Source of the DNA: DATBHW01 sp035307385
GTDB taxonomy: Bacteria; Chloroflexota; Ktedonobacteria; Ktedonobacterales; DATBGS01
Direction: 5' to 3'
NCBI GenBank assembly: GCA_035307385.1
Contig: DATGID010000037.1
Span: 69,979-133,978, forward strand
DNA: 64,000 nucleotides
The notes under the pieces are model-generated. The model was not told the DNA's origin, did not search any database, and saw only the letters and a list, made by a program, of their open reading frames with translations. The position numbers and the translations under genes are program-made. Shown here in pieces: positions 43,951 to 53,103 of the stretch; position 1 is the first letter of the stretch, and every line of letters begins with the position of its first letter.

Positions 43951-45480
43951 ATGGAAACGCAGTTGAGCGACAGCATGCACCAGATGTTTACAGAGTTGCA
44001 CATCTACCCTTCATCAGTCACCCAGCATAGGGAGTTGACCTATGCGCTCGGGGAGCCGAAGCTGGGAACGAGACGGCTGGTCATTCTTGCGCCCTCTGCA
44101 TCCACGGCGTTAGAGCAGTTTACAGGGGAGGCAAGCGTTGTCGGTGACGAAACGTTGCTGATTGGCCCGCTCGAACATCACAATGCCACAGCGCTGCGCA
44201 GCCAGCTTTCCTGGTTGAATCCGGTTACGCTGGGACTGCGAACGAGCGCCGGTTTGGGGGATCGCCTTGGGATCGCCACGCCAGGGCATCTGCGTGCGGT
44301 CCGAGAGGCAGGCGGGCATATCGCGCCGATTCCTGCCCAGCAATCCATCCGCGAGATGATCCGGACTGGGCGAAGCCCACAACAGGTCTTCGACGACGCC
44401 ATGTGGGGCGTCTTTACCGAGGGCTGGCGTGCTGGCTTTGCCGCGGATGCTGATCACCTCAAGTCCACTGAAGATATTGACCGCTGTATGGCGGCTGGCT
44501 ACACCTTCTATACCTTTGACCCTGGGGAGCATGTCGATCACACCGCAGATACAGCGCCGCGCGCTGTGCTGCAAGATAAGTTCGAAGCGCTCCCCTGGAC
44601 CGCCCTGGAAGATTCCTCTTCGGAGCTGTTGGCGCGGTATCATGTTGCTCAGGATTTTGAGGGACACGTGCTCCAGTTCGATGGAGAAACCCTCATGCGG
44701 GCCAGCGTCAAGTATGGGCGCGCTCTTGCGCATGTGGCCCGGCTCTATCGCCATCTTGCGAGCGTTGCCACGGGGCATGCCTGGGAGGTGGAAATCTCCG
44801 TAGATGAGACGGAGACGCCCACGACCCACGCCGAACACGTGTATTTCGTCACCGAGCTGCGCCGACTCGGGGTGCAGTGGGTAAGTCTCGCGCCGCGTTA
44901 CGTTGGCCGCTTCGAGAAGGGGGTGGACTACATTGGTGATCTGGACGGATTCACCGCGGACTTCGCCCTCCACGCTGCCATTGCGCGCACCCTGGGTCCG
45001 TATAAGCTGAGCTTGCACTCGGGTTCGGATAAATTCAGCATCTACGAGATCGCGGCGCGAGAAACCCAGGGCCTGGTGCATCTGAAGACGGCGGGCACCA
45101 GCTACCTGGAAGCGTTACGGACAGTCGCGCAGGTGCAGCCCGATCTCCTGCGCGACATCTATGCCTTCGCATTGGAGCGCTATGAAACCGATCGCGCTAG
45201 CTATCATGTCTCTGCCGAGCTGAAGCGTGCGCCCGTTGCTACAGGCCTGGCAGATAACGCCGTTCCCGCGCTGCTGGACCAGTTCGATGCACGCCAGGTC
45301 CTGCATGTCACCTTTGGCTCGGTCTTGACGGCGCAAGATGCCACTGGGAGCAGGTATTTCTATGGCCGGATGATGGAGGTCTTGAATGCCCATCCTGGAG
45401 CCTATGCGGTCAATCTCACAGCACATTTCCTCCGCCACCTGCGCCCGTTCGCAGCCTACAGCAAAGAAGCAACGGAGTAG
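43951..45480 (+). CDS. uxaE: Tagaturonate 3-epimerase-like protein (UxaE family)
   Basis: 509 residues from ATG 43951 (GGAAAGGAGACATACC upstream). The family is known to interconvert tagaturonate and fructuronate, allowing galacturonate breakdown through the glucuronate branch. Recognisable segments: GFAADADHLKSTEDIDRCMAAG, FYTFDPGEHVDH, VEISVDETETPTTHAEH, APRYVGRFEKGVDYIGDL and KLSLHSGSDKFSIYE, with conserved acidic and His residues that suit a metal-dependent epimerase. Length and layout fit full-length UxaE. It is the strongest hint to the pathway: the locus handles hexuronates. Confidence 0.82.
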   Translation: METQLSDSMHQMFTELHIYPSSVTQHRELTYALGEPKLGTRRLVILAPSASTALEQFTGEASVVGDETLLIGPLEHHNATALRSQLSWLNPVTLGLRTSAGLGDRLGIATPGHLRAVREAGGHIAPIPAQQSIREMIRTGRSPQQVFDDAMWGVFTEGWRAGFAADADHLKSTEDIDRCMAAGYTFYTFDPGEHVDHTADTAPRAVLQDKFEALPWTALEDSSSELLARYHVAQDFEGHVLQFDGETLMRASVKYGRALAHVARLYRHLASVATGHAWEVEISVDETETPTTHAEHVYFVTELRRLGVQWVSLAPRYVGRFEKGVDYIGDLDGFTADFALHAAIARTLGPYKLSLHSGSDKFSIYEIAARETQGLVHLKTAGTSYLEALRTVAQVQPDLLRDIYAFALERYETDRASYHVSAELKRAPVATGLADNAVPALLDQFDARQVLHVTFGSVLTAQDATGSRYFYGRMMEVLNAHPGAYAVNLTAHFLRHLRPFAAYSKEATE

Positions 45481-45562
45481 ACGTTAAAAGGGGAGGCGTC
45501 GAAGATGTCTTTCCCTGCTTCTCGTGAGCGCTAGCATCGACGGACTGATTGGAGTGTCACGC

Positions 45563-46387
45563 ATGTATGTCAGCGAACTGTTCGACCTGCATGGGAGGAC
45601 CGCCCTTGTTACGGGTGGCAGCGGCGTGTTGGGCAGCGTCATGGCGCGTGGGCTGGCTCAGGCAGGTGCCCGTGTCGCCATCCTGGGACGACGAGAAGAA
45701 CCTGTCCTGGCTGTCGCAGCCACGATTCGAGCAGCAGGAGGAGAAGCGATGGGTGTCGCTGCCGACGTCCTCGACCGCTCTGCGCTGGAAAAAGCCAACG
45801 AAACCATCACAGCTGCCTTGGGACCGGTCGATATCCTCATCAACGGGGCTGGTGGCAATCAGCCTCAAGCGACCACCGGACCAGATCGCCCGTTCCATCA
45901 GCTCGAGCTGATGGCAATCCGACAGGTCTTCGATGCAAATGTCACCGGAGCGATCGTGTGCAGCCAGGTGTTTGGCCGTGTCATGGCCAAGCGACGCCAG
46001 GGGTGCATTATCAACATCGCTTCGATGGCGGGTATCCGCCCGTTGACACACGTCGTCATCTATAGTACGGCCAAGGCAGCCTTGACCAATTTTACGCAAT
46101 GGCTCGCCGTGCATATGGCCCAGGAATATAGTCCCGCTATCCGGGTGAATGCCATCGCACCTGGCTTCTTTCTTACTGAACAGAATCGCTTTCTGCTGCT
46201 TGATAGCCAAAGTGGCGCTTGGACCGACCGAGGCTCAGCCATTGTGAAGCATACCCCGATGGGGCGTCTGGGGGAACCGGAAGATCTCATCGGCATCTTG
46301 ATCTGGCTCGCCAGCCCAGCCTCGACCTTTGTCACAGGTGCCGTGATCCCGGTGGATGGCGGATTCGCCTCCTTTAGCGGCGTCTAG
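45563..46387 (+). CDS. Short-chain dehydrogenase, D-mannonate oxidoreductase-like
   Basis: 274 residues. Rossmann VTGGSGVLGSVMARGLAQAG, NGAGGNQPQAT, and Tyr-Lys in YSTAKAALTNFTQWLA. The GGNQP loop and the segment NAIAPGFFLTEQNRFLL are typical of SDR-type fructuronate/mannonate oxidoreductases, so it may reduce the fructuronate made by the neighbouring UxaE-like protein. ATG 45563 has GGAG 8 bases upstream. It ends 16 bases before the broken larA-like gene. Confidence 0.87.
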   Translation: MYVSELFDLHGRTALVTGGSGVLGSVMARGLAQAGARVAILGRREEPVLAVAATIRAAGGEAMGVAADVLDRSALEKANETITAALGPVDILINGAGGNQPQATTGPDRPFHQLELMAIRQVFDANVTGAIVCSQVFGRVMAKRRQGCIINIASMAGIRPLTHVVIYSTAKAALTNFTQWLAVHMAQEYSPAIRVNAIAPGFFLTEQNRFLLLDSQSGAWTDRGSAIVKHTPMGRLGEPEDLIGILIWLASPASTFVTGAVIPVDGGFASFSGV

Positions 46388-46403
46388 AAGGGAGAGGCAC
46401 AGC

Positions 46404-47020
46404 ATGGTGATTGGCAAAGGGTCAACGACCGCAGCAATGGCCACTGAGGAGATACAAGAACTGTTCGCCTCCGTAGATGCAGCCTTGCTCATGGGAGCGG
46501 GACTGGCCCCGGTTCACAAGCGAGTGTTAGTGATCATCCCCGATTGGACAGGCACCGCGCCAATCCCTCTCTTCTTTCGCCTGCTTTATGAGCAATTTGG
46601 GTACCGAGCAGCCCAGCTGGATTACCTGATTGCCCTGGGCACACAACAGCCCCTGTCGCCAGCCGCTATTGACCACCTGGCCGGTGCGACAGATGCCGAG
46701 CGAGCGGCAATCTGCCCAATGTGCACATTTTTAACCATGCCTGGGACGACCCGCAGATGCTCCAGACAGCCGAACTGACTGGAGGACTGCTCGCCGCTGA
46801 CATTCCAGTGACACTGAATCGGCTGATCTTTGACTATGATCTTGTGCTGGTCTGTGGCCCGGTCTTCCCACATGAGGTCGCTGGATTCTCCGGGGGAGCA
46901 AAATATCTCTTTCCTGGCATCGCTGGGCCAGATATCATTAACTTCACCCACTGGTTAGGGGTACTGGTGACCAGCATGCACACTATCTGGAAGAGCACAC
47001 CTTTTGACCGCATACGTATT
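46404..47020 (+). pseudogene. Frameshifted and truncated LarA-family gene
   Basis: The 5' part (46404 to about 46725) reads VLVIIPDWTGTAPIPLFFRL and YLIALGTQQPLSPAAI. The 3' part continues in another frame: HIFNHAWDDPQML, then VFPHEVAGFSGGAKYLFPG and INFTHWLGVLVTS. The cofactor Lys region (GGAKYLFPG) is intact, but the catalytic His of GT-H is Gln in GTQQPL. The C-terminal ~130 residues are missing: similarity stops near TIWKSTPFDR just before the next gene start. It has GGGAGAGG before the ATG. A sequencing error could explain the frameshift but not the truncation. Confidence 0.75.
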
Positions 47021-47036
47021 CAGGAGGAAACAGATC

Positions 47037-47774
47037 ATGGGAGAGCGAAAGTTCGTAGATGCCCATTTCCATCTCTGGAACCCCCAACACTTCAGCATGC
47101 CCTGGTTAGATGACGCGCCGGCCCTCAACAAACCGTTTGGGCTTGCCGACTATCCGCGCCAGAGTGCAGGCCCCATCATTGAGGCTCTTGTCTATGTCGA
47201 GGTGGACGTTGCGCCCCATTATGCCCTGCTGGAAGCGCGGTGGGCAGCCGATCAAGCGGTGCATGATACCCGCTTGCAGGGGTGGCGGCAGCGCCGGTAG
47301 AGTATGGGAACGGACACGCGCATACCTTGCTGCCTTGCAGGCGACCGGCCCACTTATCAAGGGGGTGCTCCGCAACCTACAGAATGGCAAGATGCGGCCT
47401 TTTGCCTGCAAGATGATTTTGTGCAAGGCGTGCAGATCCTCTCAACATATGGCTTCTCGTTTGATCTGTGCATTCGGCACTGGCAACTTCCAGCGGTGAC
47501 TGTACTGGTGCGGCGGTGCCCTGATATACTGTTTATTCTCGATCATCTGGGGAAACCCGCCATCCAAGCGCAGGTGCTGGACCCTTGGCGCGAACAGGTG
47601 GATCAGCTCGCGTCCTTGCCCAATGTCTGGTGTAAGGTCAGCGGGCTGGTGACTGAAGCCGATCATCAACACTGGACGCCGGAAGACCTGGCCCCCTACG
47701 TCGCGCATGCTCTGCCCACGGGATGCGCAACGAGGTTGAGGGGCCGTAAGAACTGGTCCGGTCAATCGCTCTGA
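47037..47774 (+). pseudogene. Broken amidohydrolase (fuconolactonase-like)
   Basis: AGGAGG precedes the ATG at 47037. The first part reads FVDAHFHLWNPQHFSMPWLD, the metal-binding HxH start of amidohydrolase-2 lactonases. A stop at 47298 follows a frame change near 47290; the middle reads RTRAYLAALQATGPLIKGVL in the +1 frame. From about 47390 the original frame resumes: DDFVQGVQILSTYGFSFDLC, then ILDHLGKPAIQ and VWCKVSGLVTEADHQHW. The end is lost after APYVAHAL, where the family would continue to the catalytic Asp. The right edge coincides with an inverted-repeat sequence at 47769. Confidence 0.78.
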
Positions 47775-47991
47775 AGGGCGCGTATGGAGGAAAGCGAGCG
47801 AAGAAAGCAAGAGAGAGAGAGAGAAAGGGGATGAGCAAAAGGAGAAAAACGAGAGCGCGCAAAAAGAAGAGGCCGTCCGAGGCAGAAAAGAAGCCATAAT
47901 GACCGAGCCGATGAGAGCAATTGTTCTCACCGGAGACCAAGCCGTATTGAGGCGGAGCCGCGTTCACTCGAAACGAACGCTCCCTTCAGAG
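47769..47991. mobile_element. Candidate 223-bp inverted-repeat element
   Basis: CTCTGAAGGGCGCG (47769-47782) and its near-exact reverse complement CGCTCCCTTCAGAG (47978-47991, 13 of 14) bound a short purine-rich stretch with a GA run at 47811-47824. No open frame with a recognisable product lies inside. No target duplication is visible. It could be a non-autonomous element or remnant that truncated the amidohydrolase. Confidence 0.35.
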
Positions 47992-48097
47992 AAGCCTCCC
48001 CACGAGGAGCCAGCTCTCGTCTCCGCCTTCTGGTGCCATTGATCGTGCGGGCTTCTGGTGTGGGTGGTTCTGCGCTGCTCCGCTACCCCTCGGCTCC
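47992..48097. other. Short gap before peptide deformylase stop
   Basis: No supported gene. Together with the inverted-repeat element it fills about 320 bases between the broken lactonase and def. Confidence 0.3.
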
Positions 48098-48631
48098 TCA
48101 GCGGGAGACTGCGCCCTCCTGGGCAGCGTCTTCCGCAAGGTCTTCGGGGCGAACTTTGCGGAGGTCTTCGGGGCGATCCAGGCGATCGAGGTAGAGAATG
48201 CCATCAAGGTGGTCGATTTCATGTTGGAGCGCCCAGGCAAAGAGACCCTGCGCCCTGACCCGCATGGGTTTGCCGTGGACATCCTGGCCTTTCACCACGA
48301 CACGGGCCGCGCGCCGGACATTGATGCCATAATAACCTGGAATGCTCAAACAGCCATCGACGCCGCGCTGTTCCCCTTCCACTTTCATCACCTCCGGGTT
48401 GGCCATCGCAATCTTGTGCTGTTGGCCCGTCTCCTCGTCGGTGCATTCGATGACAAAAAGGCGAATCAATCGGCCAATTTGCGGCGCAGCCAACCCAATC
48501 CCCGAAGCCGCCCGCATGGTCTCAACCATGTCGTCCACCAGTTGTGGTAACGACGGGTCAAAACGATGAATCTTCTTCGCCTTTTGCCGCAGGATGGGGT
48601 TGCCGAGCACAAGAATGGGTCGTAATGCCAT
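48098..48631 (-). CDS. def: Peptide deformylase
   Basis: 177 residues. It removes the formyl group from nascent N-termini. All three motifs are present: GIGLAAPQIG (residues about 44-53), DGCLSIPGYYG with the metal cysteine, and QHEIDHLDGILYLDR with the two metal histidines and catalytic Glu. A charged C-terminal tail (VRPEDLAEDAAQEGAVSR) extends past the core. GGGGAGAGG is just upstream of the ATG. It is an essential housekeeping-type gene standing isolated between accessory segments. Confidence 0.95.
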   Translation of the reverse strand: MALRPILVLGNPILRQKAKKIHRFDPSLPQLVDDMVETMRAASGIGLAAPQIGRLIRLFVIECTDEETGQQHKIAMANPEVMKVEGEQRGVDGCLSIPGYYGINVRRAARVVVKGQDVHGKPMRVRAQGLFAWALQHEIDHLDGILYLDRLDRPEDLRKVRPEDLAEDAAQEGAVSR

Positions 48632-48655
48632 GGTCCTCTCCCCTTTGGTATCATG

Positions 48656-48943
48656 CTATGAACCAAGAACCAGAGATGCCTCATCTTCGGGGGCCGGTTC
48701 CCAGACCAGTAAGTCGTTCATGCTGACCTGAAGGGAGCGGCTAAAGTAGGTGAGGAGGCGATCAAGCGTAGCATAGTCAGCTCGCTGGCTGTGCCCCGTA
48801 TGGAGGGCGACTAAGACGCTCAAGGCAATCCCCGTCTCCTCAGCCAGACGGCGCAAGCTGATGGTCGGTTGTCCTTGCTTCGCACGTTCCACATTGAGCC
48901 TGGCGAGCAAGATACGCAGATGACAAGCTACCGGCACAAACAT
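48656..48943 (-). CDS. Small Xre-type helix-turn-helix regulator
   Basis: 95 residues. The HTH reads TISLRRLAEETGIALSVLVALHT, then LDRLLTYFSRSLQVSMNDLL, the Cro/CI-like pattern. AGGAGG directly abuts the ATG at 48943, so translation may instead begin at the GTG two codons later (48937), which gives a 6-base gap. The open frame extends 42 codons upstream without a start signal. It is 24 bases upstream of def on the same strand; the link is unexplained. Confidence 0.75.
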   Translation of the reverse strand: MFVPVACHLRILLARLNVERAKQGQPTISLRRLAEETGIALSVLVALHTGHSQRADYATLDRLLTYFSRSLQVSMNDLLVWEPAPEDEASLVLGS

Positions 48944-49069
48944 CCTCCTAGCGAGCGCTTTTAGGGCGTCTACCACGAAGCAGGTAGGGGAAGCATACCA
49001 GAAATGGTATGGGATGTCAATGCATCGTACGGACTTCTCCGTGCAAAGTGGCAGCGTTTTTTTCTTCAC

Positions 49070-50978
49070 TCAGCCGGTTGCAAAGCCGAGGAAAACGGAG
49101 AAAGTGGGTGGGATGCCGAAGAGTGTGATGGTTATGCCAGGGGCCGCGCATGCGCGGGCATTACGCGCCAAGCGTTCAGGCCAGGAAAGGCGGGAGTGTG
49201 CACGCTCAGCGCGAGAAAGGAACTGCGGTGAGGGCGTAGGTTCGGCTTGCCCAGTTGGCCCCATCTGCACGTCTACCCGTTGGCTGCGCAGGAACTGCAT
49301 GCAGGCCCGCCGATGCGTCCGACGGCTCCAGTCTCGCCAGAGGAGCGGCTCCCTCCCGACGCTGAGGGGATGCGAGCCTCACGCTGACCTGACGCGGCTT
49401 TTTGGTGGCACCACCTTGCCATTGACATTGGTCGCGCAGCGGACAGGGACGACAACTGCGGATGCTGGCACCATACACGATGCGCAAGCTTCCATCGGCT
49501 TCGTCTCGGCTGTTCATGCGGGATCAGCTTCTGTTCAGCAGGGCACCGCAGCGTCCCATCGGGCTGGAGGGCAAAGGCGTGTCCTGAGAAGCGACCAGCT
49601 TTCCAGGACAATCCCAGCGGCGCGAGGAGCATAGCCTGAGGGGGGAGCCGTGTGTGGAGAAGGAGAGGGGAGCGCCGGAGCAAATTCGGTGGTGCGTAGC
49701 GGATCAGGATGCACCTGGTGTCCCAACTCCAGGCGCAGGTTCCACACCCATTGCGAGACGATCCCCCATGCCTCCTGTCCCCAGGCCGAGTGAGAACACC
49801 ACCGATCCGGATCCTGCTCGTGATCCTCATCAGCCAGCTGCGGCTCGAAGGCGCCACGGTGCAGGTACAGTTCGACCACATCGCAGGCGGTGAATGGCGG
49901 CTCGCGGGAGGTTGGTGAAGAACAGTTCGTAGACCACCCCCGCACGTGTCACGCCCACCGGACTCTTCTTCTTGCCAGCTTGATGAGTAGCCACGACCAC
50001 GCGGCAAGACACACCCTCAACTCCCACCGGCACTCCAGGACAGTCGTAGAGACTGTGCACGATCTGACTTTCCGGACGCTGTTGGAGCTGATCGGGAGGG
50101 AGGTGCAGACGTGTTTGGACAAGTGGGTGATCAAGCACGCTGTACTCTTTGCCACGCATCACAAACGAGACTCCAGCTAGATCGGAGAGCACGGCCCGGT
50201 GCCATATTGCCCATCGAGCCGGAGCAGGGCACGTTCCTGCGGGAGCTGGTGCGCGGTGAGGTAGCGCCTGATCGCCGCCAGGCCCTGGCGTAATTCCGTC
50301 CGATAGCGTCCGTTGCCGCGGTTGCCAAAACTGCCGAGCCAATGGAAACTATGGATCTGAGAAACGACTGTGCGCGTACGGACGACTTCTCCCCGCTTGC
50401 GCCCGGTGTAGCCAGCAGCACAGACATCATCCAACCGGCGGAAGGGCTCGGGCAAGTCATCGGTCTGTGGCAACGCGCGTTGACGGGCCGCTTCCCGTGT
50501 GCCATCAAGATCGAAGATCACCCACTGGCCGCTCGTTCGATCCATCAGGTCCCCGATCTGGTGCTCGTTGGCAAGTGGGCGACTGAGGAGGTCCTCCAGA
50601 AAGAGCGTGCGGAGGGCTTCGATGGGTTCCTCGGTCAGTGCTGCCAAAAAGCGCGAAAGGGTTGAGCGAGCTGGGAGCCAGTCTCGCAGAAACTTGCGCC
50701 ATGAAGGGAACGGCAAAAGGCTGGAGCCGCTCGTAGAACGCCTCCAACGTGCGTTCACCGCTAATGGCGTACCCGAAGAGCACGGCGAGAAAATCGAGCA
50801 CTTCGTAGTGCCCAAAGCGCCGCCGCGCAAAACGCACACGCTCAGCGATGTTGGTCAGAACGTTGTGTTTGCGAAGATGTGCCGTCATCAGCACGGCCTC
50901 TCCGAACCACGAAGGCGTTGCGGGAATGGACTCGGAAGAGGTCTGGATACGCACCGATCCATCGGCGATACTGGTCAT
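49070..50978 (-). pseudogene. DDE transposase, multiply frameshifted
   Basis: A transposase of about 630 residues can be pieced together on the minus strand, but it changes frame at least five times. Pieces in order: LTNIAERVRFARRRFGHYEV near the start; LSRFLAALTEEPIEALRTLF and WVIFDLDGTREAARQRALP (catalytic Asp region); SFVMRGKEYSVLDHP; ELYLHRGAFEPQLADEDHEQ (glutamate region); GSLRIVYGASIRSCRPCPLR; and RAERAHSRLSWPERLARNAR at the C-terminus. The C-terminal layout recalls the Chloroflexota-style transposases with a Cys cluster before the tail. Terminal repeats were not found. Inactive. Confidence 0.8.
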
Positions 50979-51037
50979 ATGTGCCTCGCCTCCGAGAATG
51001 TGTTTGCTTCTTTCTTCTCAAGAAGGCACATATTTAT

Positions 51038-51448
51038 TTATCTCTGCTCGCTGAGGGGGCGTAGCTCGTTGCGCATCGCGTGGGAAAAGTCGCCAGCCTT
51101 CTGGCCTTCCTGCTCCTCGCCTTCCTTTACGCGGACGAGCCAATACAAGATGGTGCGACGCGAGACACCACATGCGCTCGCCAGGGTAGTTTCGCTGGGA
51201 TAGCACATGGCCTCGCCAGTTTTGATGTCATACGAGCAGTGGGCCCGCAGTGCTTTGATCAGCGAGTAGAAGCGTGGACCATAGAATGGCAGCCACTTGC
51301 GGCGCAAATAGTCGCCTTTCACAATCAGCCGCGTGGCCTCTGCATAGAACTGCTCAACCAACGCGGAATCAGGTTCAGTGACAGGAGCCTGGGGAAACAC
51401 GTCTGGTGGGAGGTGGCGAGACGCGACGGAATAGGATATACTAGCCAT
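51038..51448 (-). CDS. Helix-turn-helix protein, replication-module type, probably truncated
   Basis: 136 residues from ATG 51448 (AAGGAGG upstream). The recognisable part is FYGPRFYSLIKALRAHCSYD then PSETTLASACGVSRRTILYW, a winged/HTH domain as in plasmid or phage replication-associated proteins. The protein ends soon after in a charged stretch, next to the broken transposase, so the C-terminus may have been replaced by the insertion. The function is not firmly recognised. Confidence 0.55.
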   Translation of the reverse strand: MASISYSVASRHLPPDVFPQAPVTEPDSALVEQFYAEATRLIVKGDYLRRKWLPFYGPRFYSLIKALRAHCSYDIKTGEAMCYPSETTLASACGVSRRTILYWLVRVKEGEEQEGQKAGDFSHAMRNELRPLSEQR

Positions 51449-51641
51449 ACAATAGAAACCTCCTTGCGCACGGAAGGGTGCCGCCAAGCAATCCAGGTGC
51501 GCGGGTGTAGGGAGAGCGTCCAGTGGTTGGTAGCCAGGGGCGCTCTCATGCTTTTCTGAAAGAAGTGGGGAAAGAGGAACAAGGGAGCGTGAAAGGGTTT
51601 CGATGTGGACGGGTATGATCAGTCAGGTGTGTTGGGTGTTC

Positions 51642-51671
51642 CCATAGGTGCCAACTAGGTAGCACCTATGG
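51642..51671. repeat. 10-bp inverted repeat at the end of the relic gene
   Basis: CCATAGGTGC (51642-51651) and GCACCTATGG (51662-51671) with a 10-base loop. It overlaps the stop of the relic frame at 51666 and could have been its terminator; no T-run follows. Confidence 0.5.
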
Positions 51672-51900
51672 TCGTGGGATTCTTCGGGTGGCCTTGAGCG
51701 TCCACTGCCAGCCGCCGCCGCGTCCAAATCCAGACCGTTCGCTGAAGGCCAATTCCTGACGGACATCGGTGAGGGCCTAGTCCTTGATCCCGGCGGCGCG
51801 CCTCTCCTGCTTGACCTCACTGGCCCCGCGTGGTCCCTGTGCCAGGGCGTGTTTGATGAAGGCGCGAGCGCGAGCGAGTTCGCGTACTTTGTGTGTTCGG
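51666..51900 (-). pseudogene. C-terminal relic resembling primase/AAA-type replication proteins
   Basis: In one minus-strand frame the DNA reads VRELARARAFIKHALAQGPR, GASEVKQERRAAGIKD, a TAG stop, then ALTDVRQELAFSERSGFGRG and GGWQWTLKATRRIPRP before the real stop. The pattern of A-FI-AL-GP, EV-AR-AGI and GFG-GG-W-W at the C-terminus is that of large AAA/primase-helicase proteins of mobile elements. Only this tail is left and it holds an internal stop, so it is a decayed fragment. Confidence 0.5.
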
Positions 51901-52525
51901 TCAGCTGGGAAACCGGGCCATGCCGTTCTTGGCGTCCTCACTTTCTACAGGTTTGGTATCAAGAGGTGCTAGCTGCGCCCCTGGCTCTGGCAGTGCCTTG
52001 ACCTCGCCTCCTGAAACCGCGTTATAGACCCGGCCCGCGACACGAGCCTGCTCCTCGACGGTGGCCCCAGGCATCCATTCCTCGATGGCCGCCGCGATAT
52101 TCTGGAGGGAGTGTGGCGCTTTGGCTTTCTCTGGCACCAGTTTGAGTAAACAGTTGGCTCCCAAACACCCCCACAGCGAGAATCCAGGCCCACAGCGCTT
52201 TGTCGTCCGCTCCAAGCGGTGCCCAGAGGCCACTGGAGGCGGTGGCAAAGATGAAGGTCGAGACAGCCGAGGCCAGGAGTGCTCGCAAGACGGGGAAGCC
52301 GCGTCCTCGCCGAGCGGTGAAGGCATCCTGCATACCCTGGTTGAAGGTAAAGGTGCGCCATTCGGTGCAGATCGCCAGCGTCACCAGGACGGGCACAACC
52401 ACCCAGCCAGGTGGGGAGCCAGGCCAGAAATTGCCCAGATAGAACAGCATGCCGGTCCCGCAGGCCACCAGCATAAAGAGCAAGGGCAAACACTCATGCC
52501 CGGCCTTTTGAATTGCATGTCGCAT
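51901..52525 (-). pseudogene. Frameshifted membrane protein of a mobile-element module
   Basis: The 5' part (from ATG 52525) has three or four transmembrane helices: CLPLLFMLVACGTGMLFYLG, WVVVPVLVTLAICTEW, VLRALLASAVSTFIFATASS and WAWILAVGVFGSQLF. Near 52,160 the sense continues in a second frame: LLKLVPEKAKAPHSLQ, NIAAAIEEWMPGATVEEQAR, VAGRVYNAVSGGEV. Together it would be about 205 residues with a cytoplasmic C-terminal domain. If the frameshift is a sequencing error, the gene is intact. It ends where the primase-like relic begins, suggesting one former operon. Confidence 0.6.
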
Positions 52526-52578
52526 GGTTGGTTCCTTTCATTTGAGGTGGGCTGGCATATAAGCCTACCTCCTGTTGT

Positions 52579-52689
52579 TTACTTTCCGATCAAAGGAGTA
52601 GTATGGGTCACTGCTTCATAGATTGCCAGGATCACCCAGCACACGAGCAACAGTCCCAGGACGGCCAGGACATCACGCGCTGTTTTCAT
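52579..52689 (-). CDS. 36-residue single-helix membrane peptide
   Basis: ATG 52689 overlaps the stop of the upstream gene (ATGA), so translation is coupled. The product is MKTARDVLAVLGLL followed by LVCWVILAIYEAVTHT: one transmembrane helix with a short tail. It is too small for homology; supported by the overlap and position in the operon. Confidence 0.5.
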   Translation of the reverse strand: MKTARDVLAVLGLLLVCWVILAIYEAVTHTTPLIGK

Positions 52690-52907
52690 CTTGCTGCCCG
52701 CCTTTTCTGCACTGTGGCTGTGACCTGGATACCGTTGATGAGTTCGCCGAGCTGCTGCCACCAGTCGTAGTCGCGCAGCAGGCCCAGATCGTCAGGTTGC
52801 ATCTTGACATGCAGACGTTCATACAGGTGTCGCACTACGACGACTGCGCCCTTGGGCGTAGTGATGACTACTCGTCTCGATTGCCATTGGATCATGGTTC
52901 GCTTCAT
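52686..52907 (-). CDS. Small hypothetical protein of the mobile-element module
   Basis: 73 residues: a beta-rich start (RRVVITTPKGAVVVVRHLYERL), then an amphipathic helix (LRDYDWWQQLGELINGIQ) and a basic tail. AAAGGAA abuts the first ATG, so the second ATG, four codons later, may be used. First gene of a leftward set of 73-aa, 36-aa and membrane proteins. No family recognised. Confidence 0.5.
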   Translation of the reverse strand: MKRTMIQWQSRRVVITTPKGAVVVVRHLYERLHVKMQPDDLGLLRDYDWWQQLGELINGIQVTATVQKRRAAR

Positions 52908-52994
52908 TTCCTTTCAGTGGAGGACCTATGTTCGATGCTGCACATGGGCAGAGTCTTGGGGGCAGAGGTATGTAGAATGGCCTTGCCCAAAGAA

Positions 52995-53026
52995 AAACCC
53001 CTGCATGGCATCTCGTGCAGGGGTTT
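52995..53026. terminator. 11-bp stem-loop upstream of the relic module
   Basis: AAACCCCTGCA (52995-53005) pairs with TGCAGGGGTTT (53016-53026), ending in TTT on the plus strand and AAA before it, a shape that can act in both directions. Confidence 0.6.
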
Positions 53027-53103
53027 AACATTGAGATGGTCTGCTCTTGGCTGATGAGCAGAGACCCATCAGGTTACGTATTGAGTAGATGTATTCTACG
53101 GGG

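Noticed and set aside
47442..47967. Minus-strand frames rich in Ser/Phe/Leu near 47.8 kb
   Set aside because: They are the complement of a purine-rich GA repeat and of the broken lactonase, so composition explains them.
49004..49634. Plus-strand frames across 49.0-49.6 kb
   Set aside because: They are antisense to the C-terminal part of the broken transposase.
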